A stretch of 64,000 bases of DNA. It comes from an uncultured Alphaproteobacteria bacterium. GTDB taxonomy: Bacteria; Pseudomonadota; Alphaproteobacteria; RF32; CAG-239. The position numbers and the translations under genes are program-made. The notes beneath the pieces are model-generated. The model worked only from the letters and a program-made list of their open reading frames with translations, had not been told where the DNA came from and did no database searches. The DNA lies in the NCBI GenBank assembly GCA_944390355.1, contig CALXPT010000002.1, forward strand, positions 150,733 to 214,732. Reading direction: 5' to 3'. Of this stretch, positions 28,898 to 37,999 are shown piece after piece; positions within the stretch are counted from its first letter, which is position 1; every line of letters begins with the position of its first letter.

Positions 28898-30208
28898 TTG
28901 AGTGAGTTTCAAATCCAAGAACGAGCACCGACAAGAGCCTGCGTCATATTTCCCAATGTTGCAACATCAAAGGATAATCTTTCACCGACAGCGCGGTTAG
29001 AAGAGGCGGTTGGGTTAGCGCATTCAATTAACTTAGAGGTAGCGCACAGCGAGGTAATAAAACTTCGAGAAATAAAAGCCGGAAATTTTTTTGGTGAGGG
29101 GAATATAGAACGATTAACCCAAATCATAACCGAACAAAAAATAGAACTGCTAATTGTCGATTCTTCTCTAAGCCCGATTCAACAGCGCAATTTAGAGAAA
29201 AAACTCAAAATCAAGGTTATAGATAGAACTGCGCTTATTCTGGAAATTTTTGGAGAACGAGCCCAAACCAAAGAAGGAAAACTTCAGGTAGAATTAGCGC
29301 ATTTGACCTACCAAAGGAGTCGTCTGGTTCGAAGTTGGACACACTTGGAAAGACAACGCGGCGGGGCCGGATTTCTGGGCGGCCCCGGAGAAACGCAAAT
29401 AGAGCTGGATAGACGTATTATTGACGACAAGATTACCCGCATAAAAAAAGATTTGGAAAAAGTCCGCCGTACACGAGAGTTGCAGCGTTCCGCACGAGAA
29501 AAAATTCCCTATCCGATAGTAGCTTTGGTGGGCTATACCAATGCCGGCAAATCAACGCTTTTTAACAAATTATCTCAGGCCGATGTTTTTGCCAAAGACC
29601 TGCTGTTTGCCACTCTTGATACAACGATGCGTCGCATAGAACTTCCCTCAAGAAGAGAAGTTATTCTATCCGATACGGTTGGTTTTATATCCGACTTGCC
29701 GCATGAATTAATCATGTCGTTCCGCGCAACATTAGAAGAAGTTTTAGCCGCCCACATTATTGTCCATGTACGAGACATCTCAAATCCGGATACATTACTG
29801 CAAAAGAAAGACGTATTAAGTGTGTTGGAACATCTGGGCTTAAATCATATAGAAAAAAACAAAAATTATATTGAAGTTCTCAATAAATCTGATTTACTGG
29901 ATAGAGAACAACAAAATTACTATAAAGAAAAAGCCCGAAAAAATCCGAATTTATTATTGATTTCCGCGGTTACGGGCGAAGGGTTAACAGACTTTTTGAC
30001 GCTGATAGATAAAAAACTTTCTGCAAACGAAACGCAGCTTGAGATAGAAATTCCGATAATTGATGGAAAATCCATATCGTGGTTGTATGAAAACGCAGAA
30101 ATAACGGACAAAAAAATAATCGGAACAAAAATAAAATTCCGGTGCAAAATATCACATAAAAATTGTGCTAAATTGCAACAAATGTTGAAAAATACACCTC
30201 AAATATAA
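28898..30208 (+). CDS. hflX: GTPase HflX
   Basis: HflX is a ribosome-associated GTPase that splits stalled ribosomes. It has the N-terminal HflX domain, the linker GGAGFLGGPGETQIELDRR, and a GTPase domain with G1 GYTNAGKST, G3 DTVGF and G4 NKSD. Length is 436. The only start consistent with the reading frame near hfq is TTG at 28898, two bases after the hfq stop, suggesting translational coupling at a weak start. Confidence 0.95.
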   Translation: MSEFQIQERAPTRACVIFPNVATSKDNLSPTARLEEAVGLAHSINLEVAHSEVIKLREIKAGNFFGEGNIERLTQIITEQKIELLIVDSSLSPIQQRNLEKKLKIKVIDRTALILEIFGERAQTKEGKLQVELAHLTYQRSRLVRSWTHLERQRGGAGFLGGPGETQIELDRRIIDDKITRIKKDLEKVRRTRELQRSAREKIPYPIVALVGYTNAGKSTLFNKLSQADVFAKDLLFATLDTTMRRIELPSRREVILSDTVGFISDLPHELIMSFRATLEEVLAAHIIVHVRDISNPDTLLQKKDVLSVLEHLGLNHIEKNKNYIEVLNKSDLLDREQQNYYKEKARKNPNLLLISAVTGEGLTDFLTLIDKKLSANETQLEIEIPIIDGKSISWLYENAEITDKKIIGTKIKFRCKISHKNCAKLQQMLKNTPQI

Positions 30209-30247
30209 TTGATAATTGAGTCGGTAGTTTTCATGATACAAAAAAAC

Positions 30248-30273
30248 AAGCGGCTTCAAATAAAAAGCCGCTT
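30248..30273. terminator. Terminator after hflX
   Basis: A 9-bp perfect stem (AAGCGGCTT/AAGCCGCTT) with A-rich left and T-rich right flanks lies between the convergent hflX and 30294-30668 genes and can serve both. Confidence 0.85.
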
Positions 30274-30293
30274 TTAAATTTTGAAATAAAAAA

Positions 30294-30668
30294 TTATTTA
30301 GGTTCCGGCACAGACAACGGTTCCGGCATAGGGCGGGGCGCATCTTTGGACAGAGGCCTTGCATGATGAGGAAACGGACGATGTTCCCCTTTCATCCGAG
30401 GTTCCGGTTCTCTTCTGGGAGCAGGAGGCACTTGCCCGCAATTACAATCCGGCACAATGTTAACGGGTGCATTTGTTTGAGCACAACCACACCCCATCAT
30501 GCCGCAATTACAAGGATTTACAACAGGAGCATTCATGGCAAAAGGGCAATCGGCTCTATGCATTCCACCCCTAAAACCATATGGATGAGATAAGGATTTA
30601 CCGACAAAAACACCAACGGCAAACAATACCGCTCCACCGATAATCATATACAAAACATTTTTTTCCAT
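30294..30668 (-). CDS. Small Cys/His/Pro-rich membrane-anchored protein
   Basis: This is a 124-residue protein with one N-terminal membrane helix (about residues 5-23). An extracytoplasmic segment carries clustered cysteines (HRADCPF, NPCNCGMMGCGC, DCNCG) and a His/Pro/Arg-rich tail (PFPHHARP). Such CxC and CxCxxxxCxC patterns often bind metals, but no known family matches. I placed the start at 30668, where AAGGAGAA sits at the right distance. It is convergent with hflX and divergent from the DUF2156 gene. Confidence 0.72.
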   Translation of the reverse strand: MEKNVLYMIIGGAVLFAVGVFVGKSLSHPYGFRGGMHRADCPFAMNAPVVNPCNCGMMGCGCAQTNAPVNIVPDCNCGQVPPAPRREPEPRMKGEHRPFPHHARPLSKDAPRPMPEPLSVPEPK

Positions 30669-30767
30669 AATTAATTCTCCTTTTTTATGTATAACCACTA
30701 TAAAAACAAAATATCAAGATTATATTAATAAACGCTAATTTTTTGATTATTTTTTTAGGGGGAAGAA

Positions 30768-31607
30768 ATGTTAAATTTTGAACCATTGGCAATAGATAAG
30801 ATGCCTAGGTATCAACAATTATATAACCAAAGTGATGGACAAAGTCTAGCTAACTCTTTTTACTATATGTGGATGAATTCCAAGCAACAACCTTGCGAAT
30901 GGGCTTTTGAAGATGATATTTGTTGGATAAGAACAAGCATAAATAACAAAATATATTATAAAGCACCAGTAGGAAATATATCAAAATACAATATCAAAGA
31001 ACTGTTAAAAAAGCTTCCGCCAAAATCAGAGCTGATAGATATACCGGAGACATTGGCACCGGAACTTATCAAAAACGGTTACTTCCATTTACACGAAGTT
31101 CCGACGGAACAAGAAATCAGTTTTTCGGTTCAAGACTTGGAAGAACTCCCCGGAGATGCTTACCATGTGAAAAGACAGCATCTGAAATATTTTTTATGGG
31201 CTTATGAATATAAACAAGATGAAATCCGCCCGAAATACATCCCCGACATCAAACGAATGATAAAAAAACAGATAGATAGTCCGGAAAAAAAAGAAAACTA
31301 TAATCAAATTTGCAAAATTTTAGACAACTGGAAAATATTTAAGGATTATTTGGAAGGAAGGGTATTTGTAATAAAAAAACAAGTACAAAGTGTCATAATC
31401 GGAGAGAAGACGAGCAAAAATTATATGCTGATACATGTTGAGGCCGAAAATCCGAGAATAAAAGGACTTGTAGCGGCAACTCAAAAATTTTATCTTGAAA
31501 AATTTAATACCATCAAGCAGGCAAATTTTGGCAAAATATTCATACCTGCCAGCCGGTACAATTTGCCGCGAAATATCGTATCAAAATACAAACTGCAGTT
31601 AGAATGA
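30768..31607 (+). CDS. DUF2156 (GNAT-fold) protein
   Basis: This 279-residue soluble protein begins with the DUF2156-type pattern (FEPLAIDKMPRYQQLY then SFYYMWMN) and has the middle motif FSVQDLEELPGDAYHVKRQHLKYF, close to the family's LxxLxGxxYxxKRxxxxxF. DUF2156 is related to the catalytic domain of phosphatidylglycerol lysyltransferase (MprF) and has a tandem GNAT fold. Aminoacyl or acyl transfer is therefore possible but not demonstrated; the membrane flippase part is absent. GGGGG precedes the ATG. It is probably a single-gene unit. Confidence 0.8.
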   Translation: MLNFEPLAIDKMPRYQQLYNQSDGQSLANSFYYMWMNSKQQPCEWAFEDDICWIRTSINNKIYYKAPVGNISKYNIKELLKKLPPKSELIDIPETLAPELIKNGYFHLHEVPTEQEISFSVQDLEELPGDAYHVKRQHLKYFLWAYEYKQDEIRPKYIPDIKRMIKKQIDSPEKKENYNQICKILDNWKIFKDYLEGRVFVIKKQVQSVIIGEKTSKNYMLIHVEAENPRIKGLVAATQKFYLEKFNTIKQANFGKIFIPASRYNLPRNIVSKYKLQLE

Positions 31608-31610
31608 CGA

Positions 31611-31630
31611 AAGCCGCCTTGGGGCGGCTT
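31611..31630. terminator. Terminator between DUF2156 gene and glycosyltransferase gene
   Basis: An 8-bp GC-rich stem (AAGCCGCC/GGCGGCTT) with a TTGG loop starts three bases after the stop codon. The genes are convergent, so it may serve both. Confidence 0.8.
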
Positions 31631-31658
31631 AATTTAACAAATACAAGCGTAAATAAAT

Positions 31659-32609
31659 TTATTCTAAAGAATTAAGCGGGTTAACGACGCGGCGAACACC
31701 ATCAAGAGCCAAGAAATCGCCTTTCATTTTTTCCAACGCGGAAAGATTAGGAAGTTGAGGAGAAATTTTGCAGCGAAGATACCGAACAAAAGCCGACGAA
31801 AACCAAGGAAATTTGCGCGTTTTGCGAATCATCTTCCAATAGGCTGAAACCGCTTTGCCATACATTAATTTTTGAGCATTTTCGGGCAGAGAAGGATTAT
31901 CCGTCAAAACGTAATAATAAGCCAGAAAACGGTCATGGTCAAGTTGCAGCTTATTTCCGGAAAAATTTCCGATTTCTCTGGGAACGAGTACGACATTTGC
32001 ATCAATTTTAATGACACCGTCGGCATGAATGGCAGCCCGAATGGGAATAGATTCGTCTTGAATAAAGACGCGCTCATCGGCACCTTTGGCTTTTTTCAAA
32101 ACGTCGGTTTTAATAATCTGTCCCATTCGTGTAAAACGACCACGAAGAACACCGAGTAACGCATTTTTTTGATAAGTGTAACCAAAATCTTCAAGAGTCT
32201 CATCTTCAAGTTCTTGGGGAAACTTTCCTGTTTTCTGGAAACATCCATAAACCATATCAGCGTTTAACTCTTGCGCTAAATCGAGCATTTTTCGAGTAGA
32301 ATCAATCGGAAATATATCATCGGAATCAAGCATACGAACATATTTTCCATGCGCAAGAGATATACCTTGATTAGTTCTTGGACTAATTCCTCGATTATCT
32401 TTATTTTCGACAATAATAACGTTTGGAACACCTTTGGTATATTTTTTGATAATTTCAACCGATTTATCGGTAGATAAATCATCAATAAAAATGAACTCGG
32501 GATTCTCCAATCCTGTTTGCCCGAGCAGAGACTTAAGAACCGACGGCAAATAATATTCTTTATTATAGACCGTCATAACAAAACTGACATCAATAGGCTT
32601 TTCAGACAT
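31659..32609 (-). CDS. Family 2 glycosyltransferase
   Basis: This is a 316-residue GT-A enzyme without membrane helices. The nucleotide-sugar binding start VSFVMTVYNKEYYLPSVLKSL, the IDDLSTDKS motif and the metal-binding DxD (MLDSDD) are present. It probably adds a sugar to a surface glycan. The acceptor is unknown, and the genes around it (DUF2155, MCE) do not form a polysaccharide locus. It begins 11 bases after the DUF2155 gene ends, so it is likely the last gene of that minus-strand run. Confidence 0.9.
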   Translation of the reverse strand: MSEKPIDVSFVMTVYNKEYYLPSVLKSLLGQTGLENPEFIFIDDLSTDKSVEIIKKYTKGVPNVIIVENKDNRGISPRTNQGISLAHGKYVRMLDSDDIFPIDSTRKMLDLAQELNADMVYGCFQKTGKFPQELEDETLEDFGYTYQKNALLGVLRGRFTRMGQIIKTDVLKKAKGADERVFIQDESIPIRAAIHADGVIKIDANVVLVPREIGNFSGNKLQLDHDRFLAYYYVLTDNPSLPENAQKLMYGKAVSAYWKMIRKTRKFPWFSSAFVRYLRCKISPQLPNLSALEKMKGDFLALDGVRRVVNPLNSLE

Positions 32610-32620
32610 TACGCACCTTC

Positions 32621-33613
32621 TTATTGTAACAAATCAGGAAGATCCAAATCATCCGTAGAATTTTCAAAAAGAGCCGCCTCATCGGAAACATCCTCCGAAT
32701 GAACCTCTGCCTCATTCTTATCTTCGACATCCGTTGAAACATTGTCTGAAACGACAGAAACGGATTCGCCGAGAGACTCATTATCTGCTTGATAAGGGAC
32801 ATATTCGGTGTTTTCCGGAGCATTACCGGCAGGAGTATCAAGAGAAGGCTCAAAGATGAGCGTTTCGGGCTTACCGTCATTATTTTCATCTTCATCACTT
32901 TCTTGAGTGAAAAATACCTTAAGTTTTTCATCTTCGGAAACAGCAGGCTCAACGGATACCGCCTCAGACTTTTCAACTGTTTGTTTTTTCTCTTGATTTT
33001 CAGAAGCATTTTCTTCGGCAGAAGAAGTCATTTCATCGCTGGTCTGAATTTTTTCATCCAAAGGTTGGGAATTATCCTCTTGTAAAGCGGCTGGCATCGG
33101 AGAAATTTCAACATCCAACACATCTTCAATACCGCCTTTGGCTGCATCATCGCCATCAGAGGCGGTTTCTTGCTGTTTCATGGGAATTTCATCACGTTTA
33201 AGCAATTCATCATCACTTAACAGCTTATTTTTGTCGACCTCGGTATCCACGCATTGCAAAAGCCACACATCATAAATCGGGTGAGCAACGGCATTCAGGG
33301 CAGGGCTTGAAGAGACCATCCAACCTTTAAAGATATTAAGCAAACTACCGTCTTCATGCTTATCGACCACATCAACAAAAGCAAAATTATCGGGAGTTTC
33401 TTCGGGCGGGCGCGTTTTGCAACTACGCACGACAATAGAAAAGCTGCCAAATTCCACTTCACCGTTAACCGGCACATCAATAACACTGACTCTGCCGGTT
33501 AGTTTATTCATGGCTTGGAGCTTAGCGGTATTTTTATCAATCTCTTTAGCATCAAGAGGTTGACTTACAAGAACCGCACCAAGCAGAGCAATTTTGAAAA
33601 AATTATTATTCAT
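32621..33613 (-). CDS. DUF2155 periplasmic protein with acidic tail
   Basis: A signal-anchor (about residues 5-22, MNNNFFKIALLGAVLVSQ) precedes a compact domain of about 110 residues with the DUF2155 hallmarks: LTGRVSVIDVPVNGEVEFGSFSI, a Cys (RSCKTRPPEE), FKGWMVSSSPALNAVAHPIYDVWLLQC. The remaining 200 residues are Asp/Glu/Ser-rich low complexity and probably disordered. DUF2155 proteins are alphaproteobacterial and sit next to mlaD. The ATG overlaps the mlaD stop (ATGAATAA), fixing the start at 33613. The long acidic tail is unusual for the family. Confidence 0.85.
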   Translation of the reverse strand: MNNNFFKIALLGAVLVSQPLDAKEIDKNTAKLQAMNKLTGRVSVIDVPVNGEVEFGSFSIVVRSCKTRPPEETPDNFAFVDVVDKHEDGSLLNIFKGWMVSSSPALNAVAHPIYDVWLLQCVDTEVDKNKLLSDDELLKRDEIPMKQQETASDGDDAAKGGIEDVLDVEISPMPAALQEDNSQPLDEKIQTSDEMTSSAEENASENQEKKQTVEKSEAVSVEPAVSEDEKLKVFFTQESDEDENNDGKPETLIFEPSLDTPAGNAPENTEYVPYQADNESLGESVSVVSDNVSTDVEDKNEAEVHSEDVSDEAALFENSTDDLDLPDLLQ

Positions 33614-34070
33614 CAGACTTACCGCCGTTATCCGTAACCATAAAGATAATTTCACCGACCATATCTTCTAAAGTTTTAAAATCCTTAACATATCGAATAT
33701 TGTCGCCGTTTTTAAGATATTCTTTTTCATGCCCCGGTTCAATTTTAATAAACTTGTCGCCGATAAGTCCGTCGCCGACAATCACCGCGGTACTGTCAAC
33801 CGGAAGTTTGACATCTGAACCGATGCTCATGACAATATCGGCATCATAAGTCTCATTGTCAAGCTTTTGAGAAATAACCGTGCCGACCTTAATACCGTTA
33901 ATACGCACATCCGAGCCGACATTAAGTCCGCCGACTTTAAGGAATTTAGCGTGAACTTCATAGCCTTTAACGACTTGCAGATTTGAAACGTTATAAGCAA
34001 AATACAGGAAAAAAGCCGCGACAAACAAGACAACGGCGCCCATAATAGTTTCCATAGGTCTTTTATTCAT
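33606..34070 (-). CDS. mlaD: MCE-domain phospholipid transport protein MlaD
   Basis: MlaD is the inner-membrane MCE ring that binds phospholipid in the MlaFEDB retrograde or anterograde transport system. It has one N-terminal helix (about residues 8-26) and one MCE domain (GYEVHAKFLKVGGLNVGSDV, then GIKVGTV, ending in GDKFIKIEPG). The 154 residues match a single-MCE MlaD. The rest of the system (mlaE, mlaF) is not adjacent. It lies between a second MCE gene and DUF2155, and this mlaD-DUF2155 pairing is an alphaproteobacterial trait. Confidence 0.92.
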   Translation of the reverse strand: MNKRPMETIMGAVVLFVAAFFLYFAYNVSNLQVVKGYEVHAKFLKVGGLNVGSDVRINGIKVGTVISQKLDNETYDADIVMSIGSDVKLPVDSTAVIVGDGLIGDKFIKIEPGHEKEYLKNGDNIRYVKDFKTLEDMVGEIIFMVTDNGGKSDE

Positions 34071-34088
34071 GATATCTATCCTTCCGAA

Positions 34089-34604
34089 TTATTTAGATTC
34101 TTCTTTTTTTGAGGATTTACCGATAGAAATGATTCTGTCAATCAATTCTTCAATAACCATAGCATCTTGAGTGTAAGCAAATTCTCCCCCCGGCTGAATA
34201 AAATCGGGCGAGCCCCCTGGTTCGATTTCGATATACTTGCTTCCCATGATACCCGCGCTGACAATAGAAGCACTGCTGTCATCGGGAATTTTAACATTAT
34301 CATCGAGTTCCAAGGTCAAGATAGCCTTAAAATCCGCATCAAGCTTAGCATCAACCACCTGACCGATGGTAACGCCGGCCAATCTGACCTTATCACCGAC
34401 CAACAATCCGTCGGTACGGTTAAAACGGGCATTAATTTCATAAGATTGCCCATGATTAACCTCTGCGGTAGATTTTCTGCCATAAACCACGAACAAAGTA
34501 ATCAAGACGACGACCAAAGCGGCATAGAGTCCTGTTTTCAATGCATAAGATTCTTCTTTTGAATAAGTTTCCGGCACTTTCATATACTCCTCAATAAAAC
34601 TCAT
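34089..34604 (-). CDS. Second MCE-domain protein (MlaD paralogue)
   Basis: This 171-residue protein has the same plan as its neighbour: one helix (about residues 26-42) and one MCE domain (SYEINARFNRTDGLLVGDKVRL, GVTIGQV, GSKYIEIEPGGSP). It is about 20 residues longer at the N-terminus and its C-terminus is Lys/Ser-rich. Two starts are possible: 34604 (MSFIEEY) or 34583 (MKVPETY, preceded closely by GAGGAG). The gene ends 18 bases before mlaD, so the two are co-transcribed and may form a mixed MCE ring. Confidence 0.88.
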   Translation of the reverse strand: MSFIEEYMKVPETYSKEESYALKTGLYAALVVVLITLFVVYGRKSTAEVNHGQSYEINARFNRTDGLLVGDKVRLAGVTIGQVVDAKLDADFKAILTLELDDNVKIPDDSSASIVSAGIMGSKYIEIEPGGSPDFIQPGGEFAYTQDAMVIEELIDRIISIGKSSKKEESK

Positions 34605-34733
34605 CTTTATATATTGATAGAATAAAATAACCGATTTGTCATCAATCTTTTTAATAAAATAAAATAGTTGTTAAAATTTAAAAAAAATCCGCTAGAATAA
34701 CAAAGAGGAAAGAAACGATTCAAAGGAAAAAAA

Positions 34734-35462
34734 ATGATAACGGTCAAAGGCTTATGCAAGAATTTTGAACATATTGAGGCCTTAAAAGATATAAACTTTA
34801 CCATAAGTCGAGGGGAGATAGTCGCCCTTTTAGGGCCGAACGGAGCGGGAAAAACGACCCTGATTCGCCTATTAACCGGACTTTTATCCCCAAGCGAAGG
34901 CGAAATTTTCTACAATGATGAAAAACTATCAACCAATAGAGTAGCCGTTCTCTCCCAAATAGGCTACATCCCCGAGAATGCTCCTATATATAAGGATATG
35001 AGTACATACGAATTTTTACATTACACGGCACAATTAAAAAATCTTTCGGCAGACATCTTTGAAGAGCGATTAAAACAGCTGATAAAATCACTGGAATTGA
35101 CGGAAGCCATGAACCGACAGATAGGAGAACTCTCAAAAGGCTTCCGCCACAGAGTAGCGATTGCTGCGGCGGTATTGCACGCCCCCGATATTCTGATATT
35201 GGACGAACCGTCGGAAGGTTTGGATCCCAATCAAAAATTTGCCCTGCGCAAATTTATTCAAAAATTTGCCGCGAGAGGGCTGGTAATCATTTCCACGCAC
35301 ATTATGGAAGATGTTGAAGCACTTGCCGGCCGCATAATTTTGTTAAACAACGGACGTATTATTGAAGACACCACACCGTTTAAGTTAAAATACAAAATGC
35401 CCGACAAAGATTTGTCCTCAGCATTTCGTCGTATCACATCATCTCAGCAGGCCCAATCATGA
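34734..35462 (+). CDS. ABC transporter ATP-binding protein (GldA-like)
   Basis: This 242-residue ATPase carries Walker A GPNGAGKTT, signature LSKGFRHRV (a variant of LSGGQ), Walker B ILILDEPSEGLDP and the switch His in STHIMED. It pairs with the ABC-2 permease and auxiliary-domain gene downstream; this layout matches the GldA-GldF-GldG set of Bacteroidetes gliding machinery and the related uncharacterised proteobacterial systems. GAGGAAAG precedes the ATG. The permease ATG overlaps its stop by four bases. Confidence 0.93.
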   Translation: MITVKGLCKNFEHIEALKDINFTISRGEIVALLGPNGAGKTTLIRLLTGLLSPSEGEIFYNDEKLSTNRVAVLSQIGYIPENAPIYKDMSTYEFLHYTAQLKNLSADIFEERLKQLIKSLELTEAMNRQIGELSKGFRHRVAIAAAVLHAPDILILDEPSEGLDPNQKFALRKFIQKFAARGLVIISTHIMEDVEALAGRIILLNNGRIIEDTTPFKLKYKMPDKDLSSAFRRITSSQQAQS

Positions 35463-36148
35463 AACAACAACTGACAGCCGTTTTCACCAAAGAGTTTTTT
35501 GCATATTTCAGCAATTTCACCGCATATTTTATCATTATAATTTATGCGGGACTAACACTGATAACCACATTTTATTTCGGCCGATTTTTTAACATGGATA
35601 ACGCCGGATTAACATCGTTTTTCAGTTATCAACCCGAAATTTTATCAATAATAATCCCCGGAATATGTATGCACCTGTGGTCGGATGAATATCGTTTGGG
35701 AACAATAGAATTTTTGCTGACGCAGCCGGTAGAATATAAAGTTTTAATATTAGGAAAATATTTTGCATCTTGCACCTTTGTTTTGTTGTTGGCATTATCA
35801 ACCGTATTTCTGCCGTTAATAACATCATTCTATGGCTCATTAAATATTTCAACCGTTATAAGCGGCTATATAGGTTTAATTTTTGTAATAATGAGCTTTT
35901 GCGCCTTGAGTAATTTAATCTCAATGCTAAGCACGCGTCCGGTTATAAGCTTTTTAGCTGCCTTCATCCTCATTCGTTTACTGATGATGCTTAATTTAGA
36001 AGGCTGGCAAGATTACGGATTTACGCAAAATTATTACAATATAATAAGCGGCAGATTGGCCTTATCATCAATAATGTATTTTATCTTAATGACGCTGTTG
36101 TCATTATGGGCAGAACAAGCAGTCATATCAAACAAAAAAACACTCTAG
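35459..36148 (+). CDS. ABC-2 type permease (GldF-like)
   Basis: A 229-residue integral membrane protein with about six helices. The start KQQLTAVFTKEFFAYFSNFTAY and the LWSDEYRLGTIEFLLTQPV segment (amphipathic elbow then TIEFLLTQP) are typical of ABC-2 permeases such as GldF and the CcmB/NosY group. It overlaps the ATPase gene by four bases and precedes the GldG-like gene by nine. Confidence 0.9.
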   Translation: MKQQLTAVFTKEFFAYFSNFTAYFIIIIYAGLTLITTFYFGRFFNMDNAGLTSFFSYQPEILSIIIPGICMHLWSDEYRLGTIEFLLTQPVEYKVLILGKYFASCTFVLLLALSTVFLPLITSFYGSLNISTVISGYIGLIFVIMSFCALSNLISMLSTRPVISFLAAFILIRLLMMLNLEGWQDYGFTQNYYNIISGRLALSSIMYFILMTLLSLWAEQAVISNKKTL

Positions 36149-36157
36149 GAGAAAACC

Positions 36158-37999
36158 ATGAAAAGAAAAATCCGACTTTTGCTTTTTTTTCTGTTTATCA
36201 CAAGTGCTTTTTTGTTGTTAAATTATTCCATAACGACACTTTGGGGTGAGACTTATGTCGATATGAGCGGCAACCAAAGTCATACGTTGTCAGAAGCAAG
36301 CAAACAAATTCTCAATGACTTGAAAATCAAACAAACGATAAGACTGTATATATCGCCGCAAATAGCAAAAGACTATCCGCAAACGAGCCAATACAGCCGT
36401 TACGTGGCAGACTTGCTCAAACGCTACGCCAAACAATCCGGAGACAAACTGAGTTTTGAGCAAATAGAAATAGAACCGTATTCCAAAGAAGAAGATGACG
36501 CCAAAGCATATGGGCTAAAAACATTTTTAAGCCGCGACGGCAAAATAAATCTCTATTTCGGAGCCGTAATATTTAATGAAAACGGCGAAGAACGGGTTAT
36601 TCCAAACTTTGTAGAATTGCGGCGTCCTTATCTTGAAAATGATATATCCGAAATCATCTACCGCTTATCAAAAGGCTCCTCAAAAAATACAATCGGTTTA
36701 ATCGCGCCGGAATGGAATCTCTATTATACCGCAAACGGTTTTTTGGATGGCAATAAAAACCTCAACATACTAAACAAACTCTCCGAAAATTATAACATTC
36801 AGGTTATTTCGGAATATGCCCTTCAAATCGGATTGAACATAAACACCTTAATTTTGGTTAATCCCTCGCATGACTTGCCAAATGTCAGCAGGTACGCTTT
36901 AGACCAGTTTGTTTTAAGAGGCGGCAATCTGATTATATTAACGGATGCGGTTGATGAAAGAACGCATTTGCTCAATAATGATAAAAAAATCAACCAATTA
37001 CTCAAAAATTGGGGCATAACGTTTTCTTCAGAAATCACAATCGGCAATTTGAATGCGGCAGAAAGTATTTTACTTAACGGCAAGCAGATAAAATACCCGA
37101 CATGGCTCGCCGTTAAAGAAGATGCCTTCAACCAAGAATCCCCCTTAACCAGAAATCTCAAAACCCTGATATTTCGCTCACCAGCAGGAATTAAAATCAA
37201 CGAAAAACAGCGAGAAGGCGTAAAGGTAACTCCCTTGGTAACTTTGCAAAAATACAACACGGAAATAGACAGCCGCTTTATTGCCAAAGATTACAAACAT
37301 TTAGTCCCGCAAGAGAGCACCATCACATCAGCCCTTTACCATCTGGCAGTAATGATAGAAGGTACTTTCTACTCAAACTACACCCAAAACATCATTCAAG
37401 ATGAAAAAGCCAAACAGCAAATGCTGCCGTTTTTAATCAAATCGGTAAAAGAAGGAAAAATATTCGTAATTTCAGATATCGACTTTGTATATGATGAAAA
37501 TTACGCCGATAATTCATTTAAGGAAGATAACCCGATTTACGGGGTTATCCCATGGGCAAATAACGGAGATTTTTTCCTAAAACTGGTAGAATACGCCAAC
37601 CAAAACGAAGTATTAACACGGTTTACGCCAAAATCAATATTGCCGCAAACCGGTTTGGAAGAAGATTTCAAGAAACAGGCAGAGCAGAATTTTACACTCA
37701 ATTTGCAAACGGAACAACAAAAACTCGATTCGTTACAAGGTAGGAAAAACAGCATCAATCTGCAAACCAATGCTTTGGGCAATGTCAAAGAATATAATGA
37801 ACTCGAAACCCAAATTTCGGAACAAGAAAAAAAGATTCGCCATATAGAGTATCAAATAGATAAACAATATAGAGCCAAAATCAACAACTTCATATTGTGG
37901 AATTTGCTGGCAATTCTGGGTGTTTTGACTTTGATTATCGTTATGTGCCGTCATCAAATCAAAAAACGTCGTTTTTACAAAAGCTCGGAGAAAGAATAA
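36158..37999 (+). CDS. GldG-like ABC system auxiliary protein
   Basis: This 613-residue protein has an N-terminal helix (about residues 5-25), a long periplasmic region and a C-terminal helix (about 575-600) with a basic cytoplasmic tail. The first domain (VDMSGNQSHTLSEASKQILNDL, RLYISPQI) and the later LILVNPSHDLPNVSRYALDQFVLRGGNLIILTDA segment match the ABC_transp_aux (GldG, also IFT52-like) family. A Gln/Glu-rich coiled coil (about 505-570) precedes the last helix. The next ATG immediately follows its stop codon. Confidence 0.88.
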   Translation: MKRKIRLLLFFLFITSAFLLLNYSITTLWGETYVDMSGNQSHTLSEASKQILNDLKIKQTIRLYISPQIAKDYPQTSQYSRYVADLLKRYAKQSGDKLSFEQIEIEPYSKEEDDAKAYGLKTFLSRDGKINLYFGAVIFNENGEERVIPNFVELRRPYLENDISEIIYRLSKGSSKNTIGLIAPEWNLYYTANGFLDGNKNLNILNKLSENYNIQVISEYALQIGLNINTLILVNPSHDLPNVSRYALDQFVLRGGNLIILTDAVDERTHLLNNDKKINQLLKNWGITFSSEITIGNLNAAESILLNGKQIKYPTWLAVKEDAFNQESPLTRNLKTLIFRSPAGIKINEKQREGVKVTPLVTLQKYNTEIDSRFIAKDYKHLVPQESTITSALYHLAVMIEGTFYSNYTQNIIQDEKAKQQMLPFLIKSVKEGKIFVISDIDFVYDENYADNSFKEDNPIYGVIPWANNGDFFLKLVEYANQNEVLTRFTPKSILPQTGLEEDFKKQAEQNFTLNLQTEQQKLDSLQGRKNSINLQTNALGNVKEYNELETQISEQEKKIRHIEYQIDKQYRAKINNFILWNLLAILGVLTLIIVMCRHQIKKRRFYKSSEKE

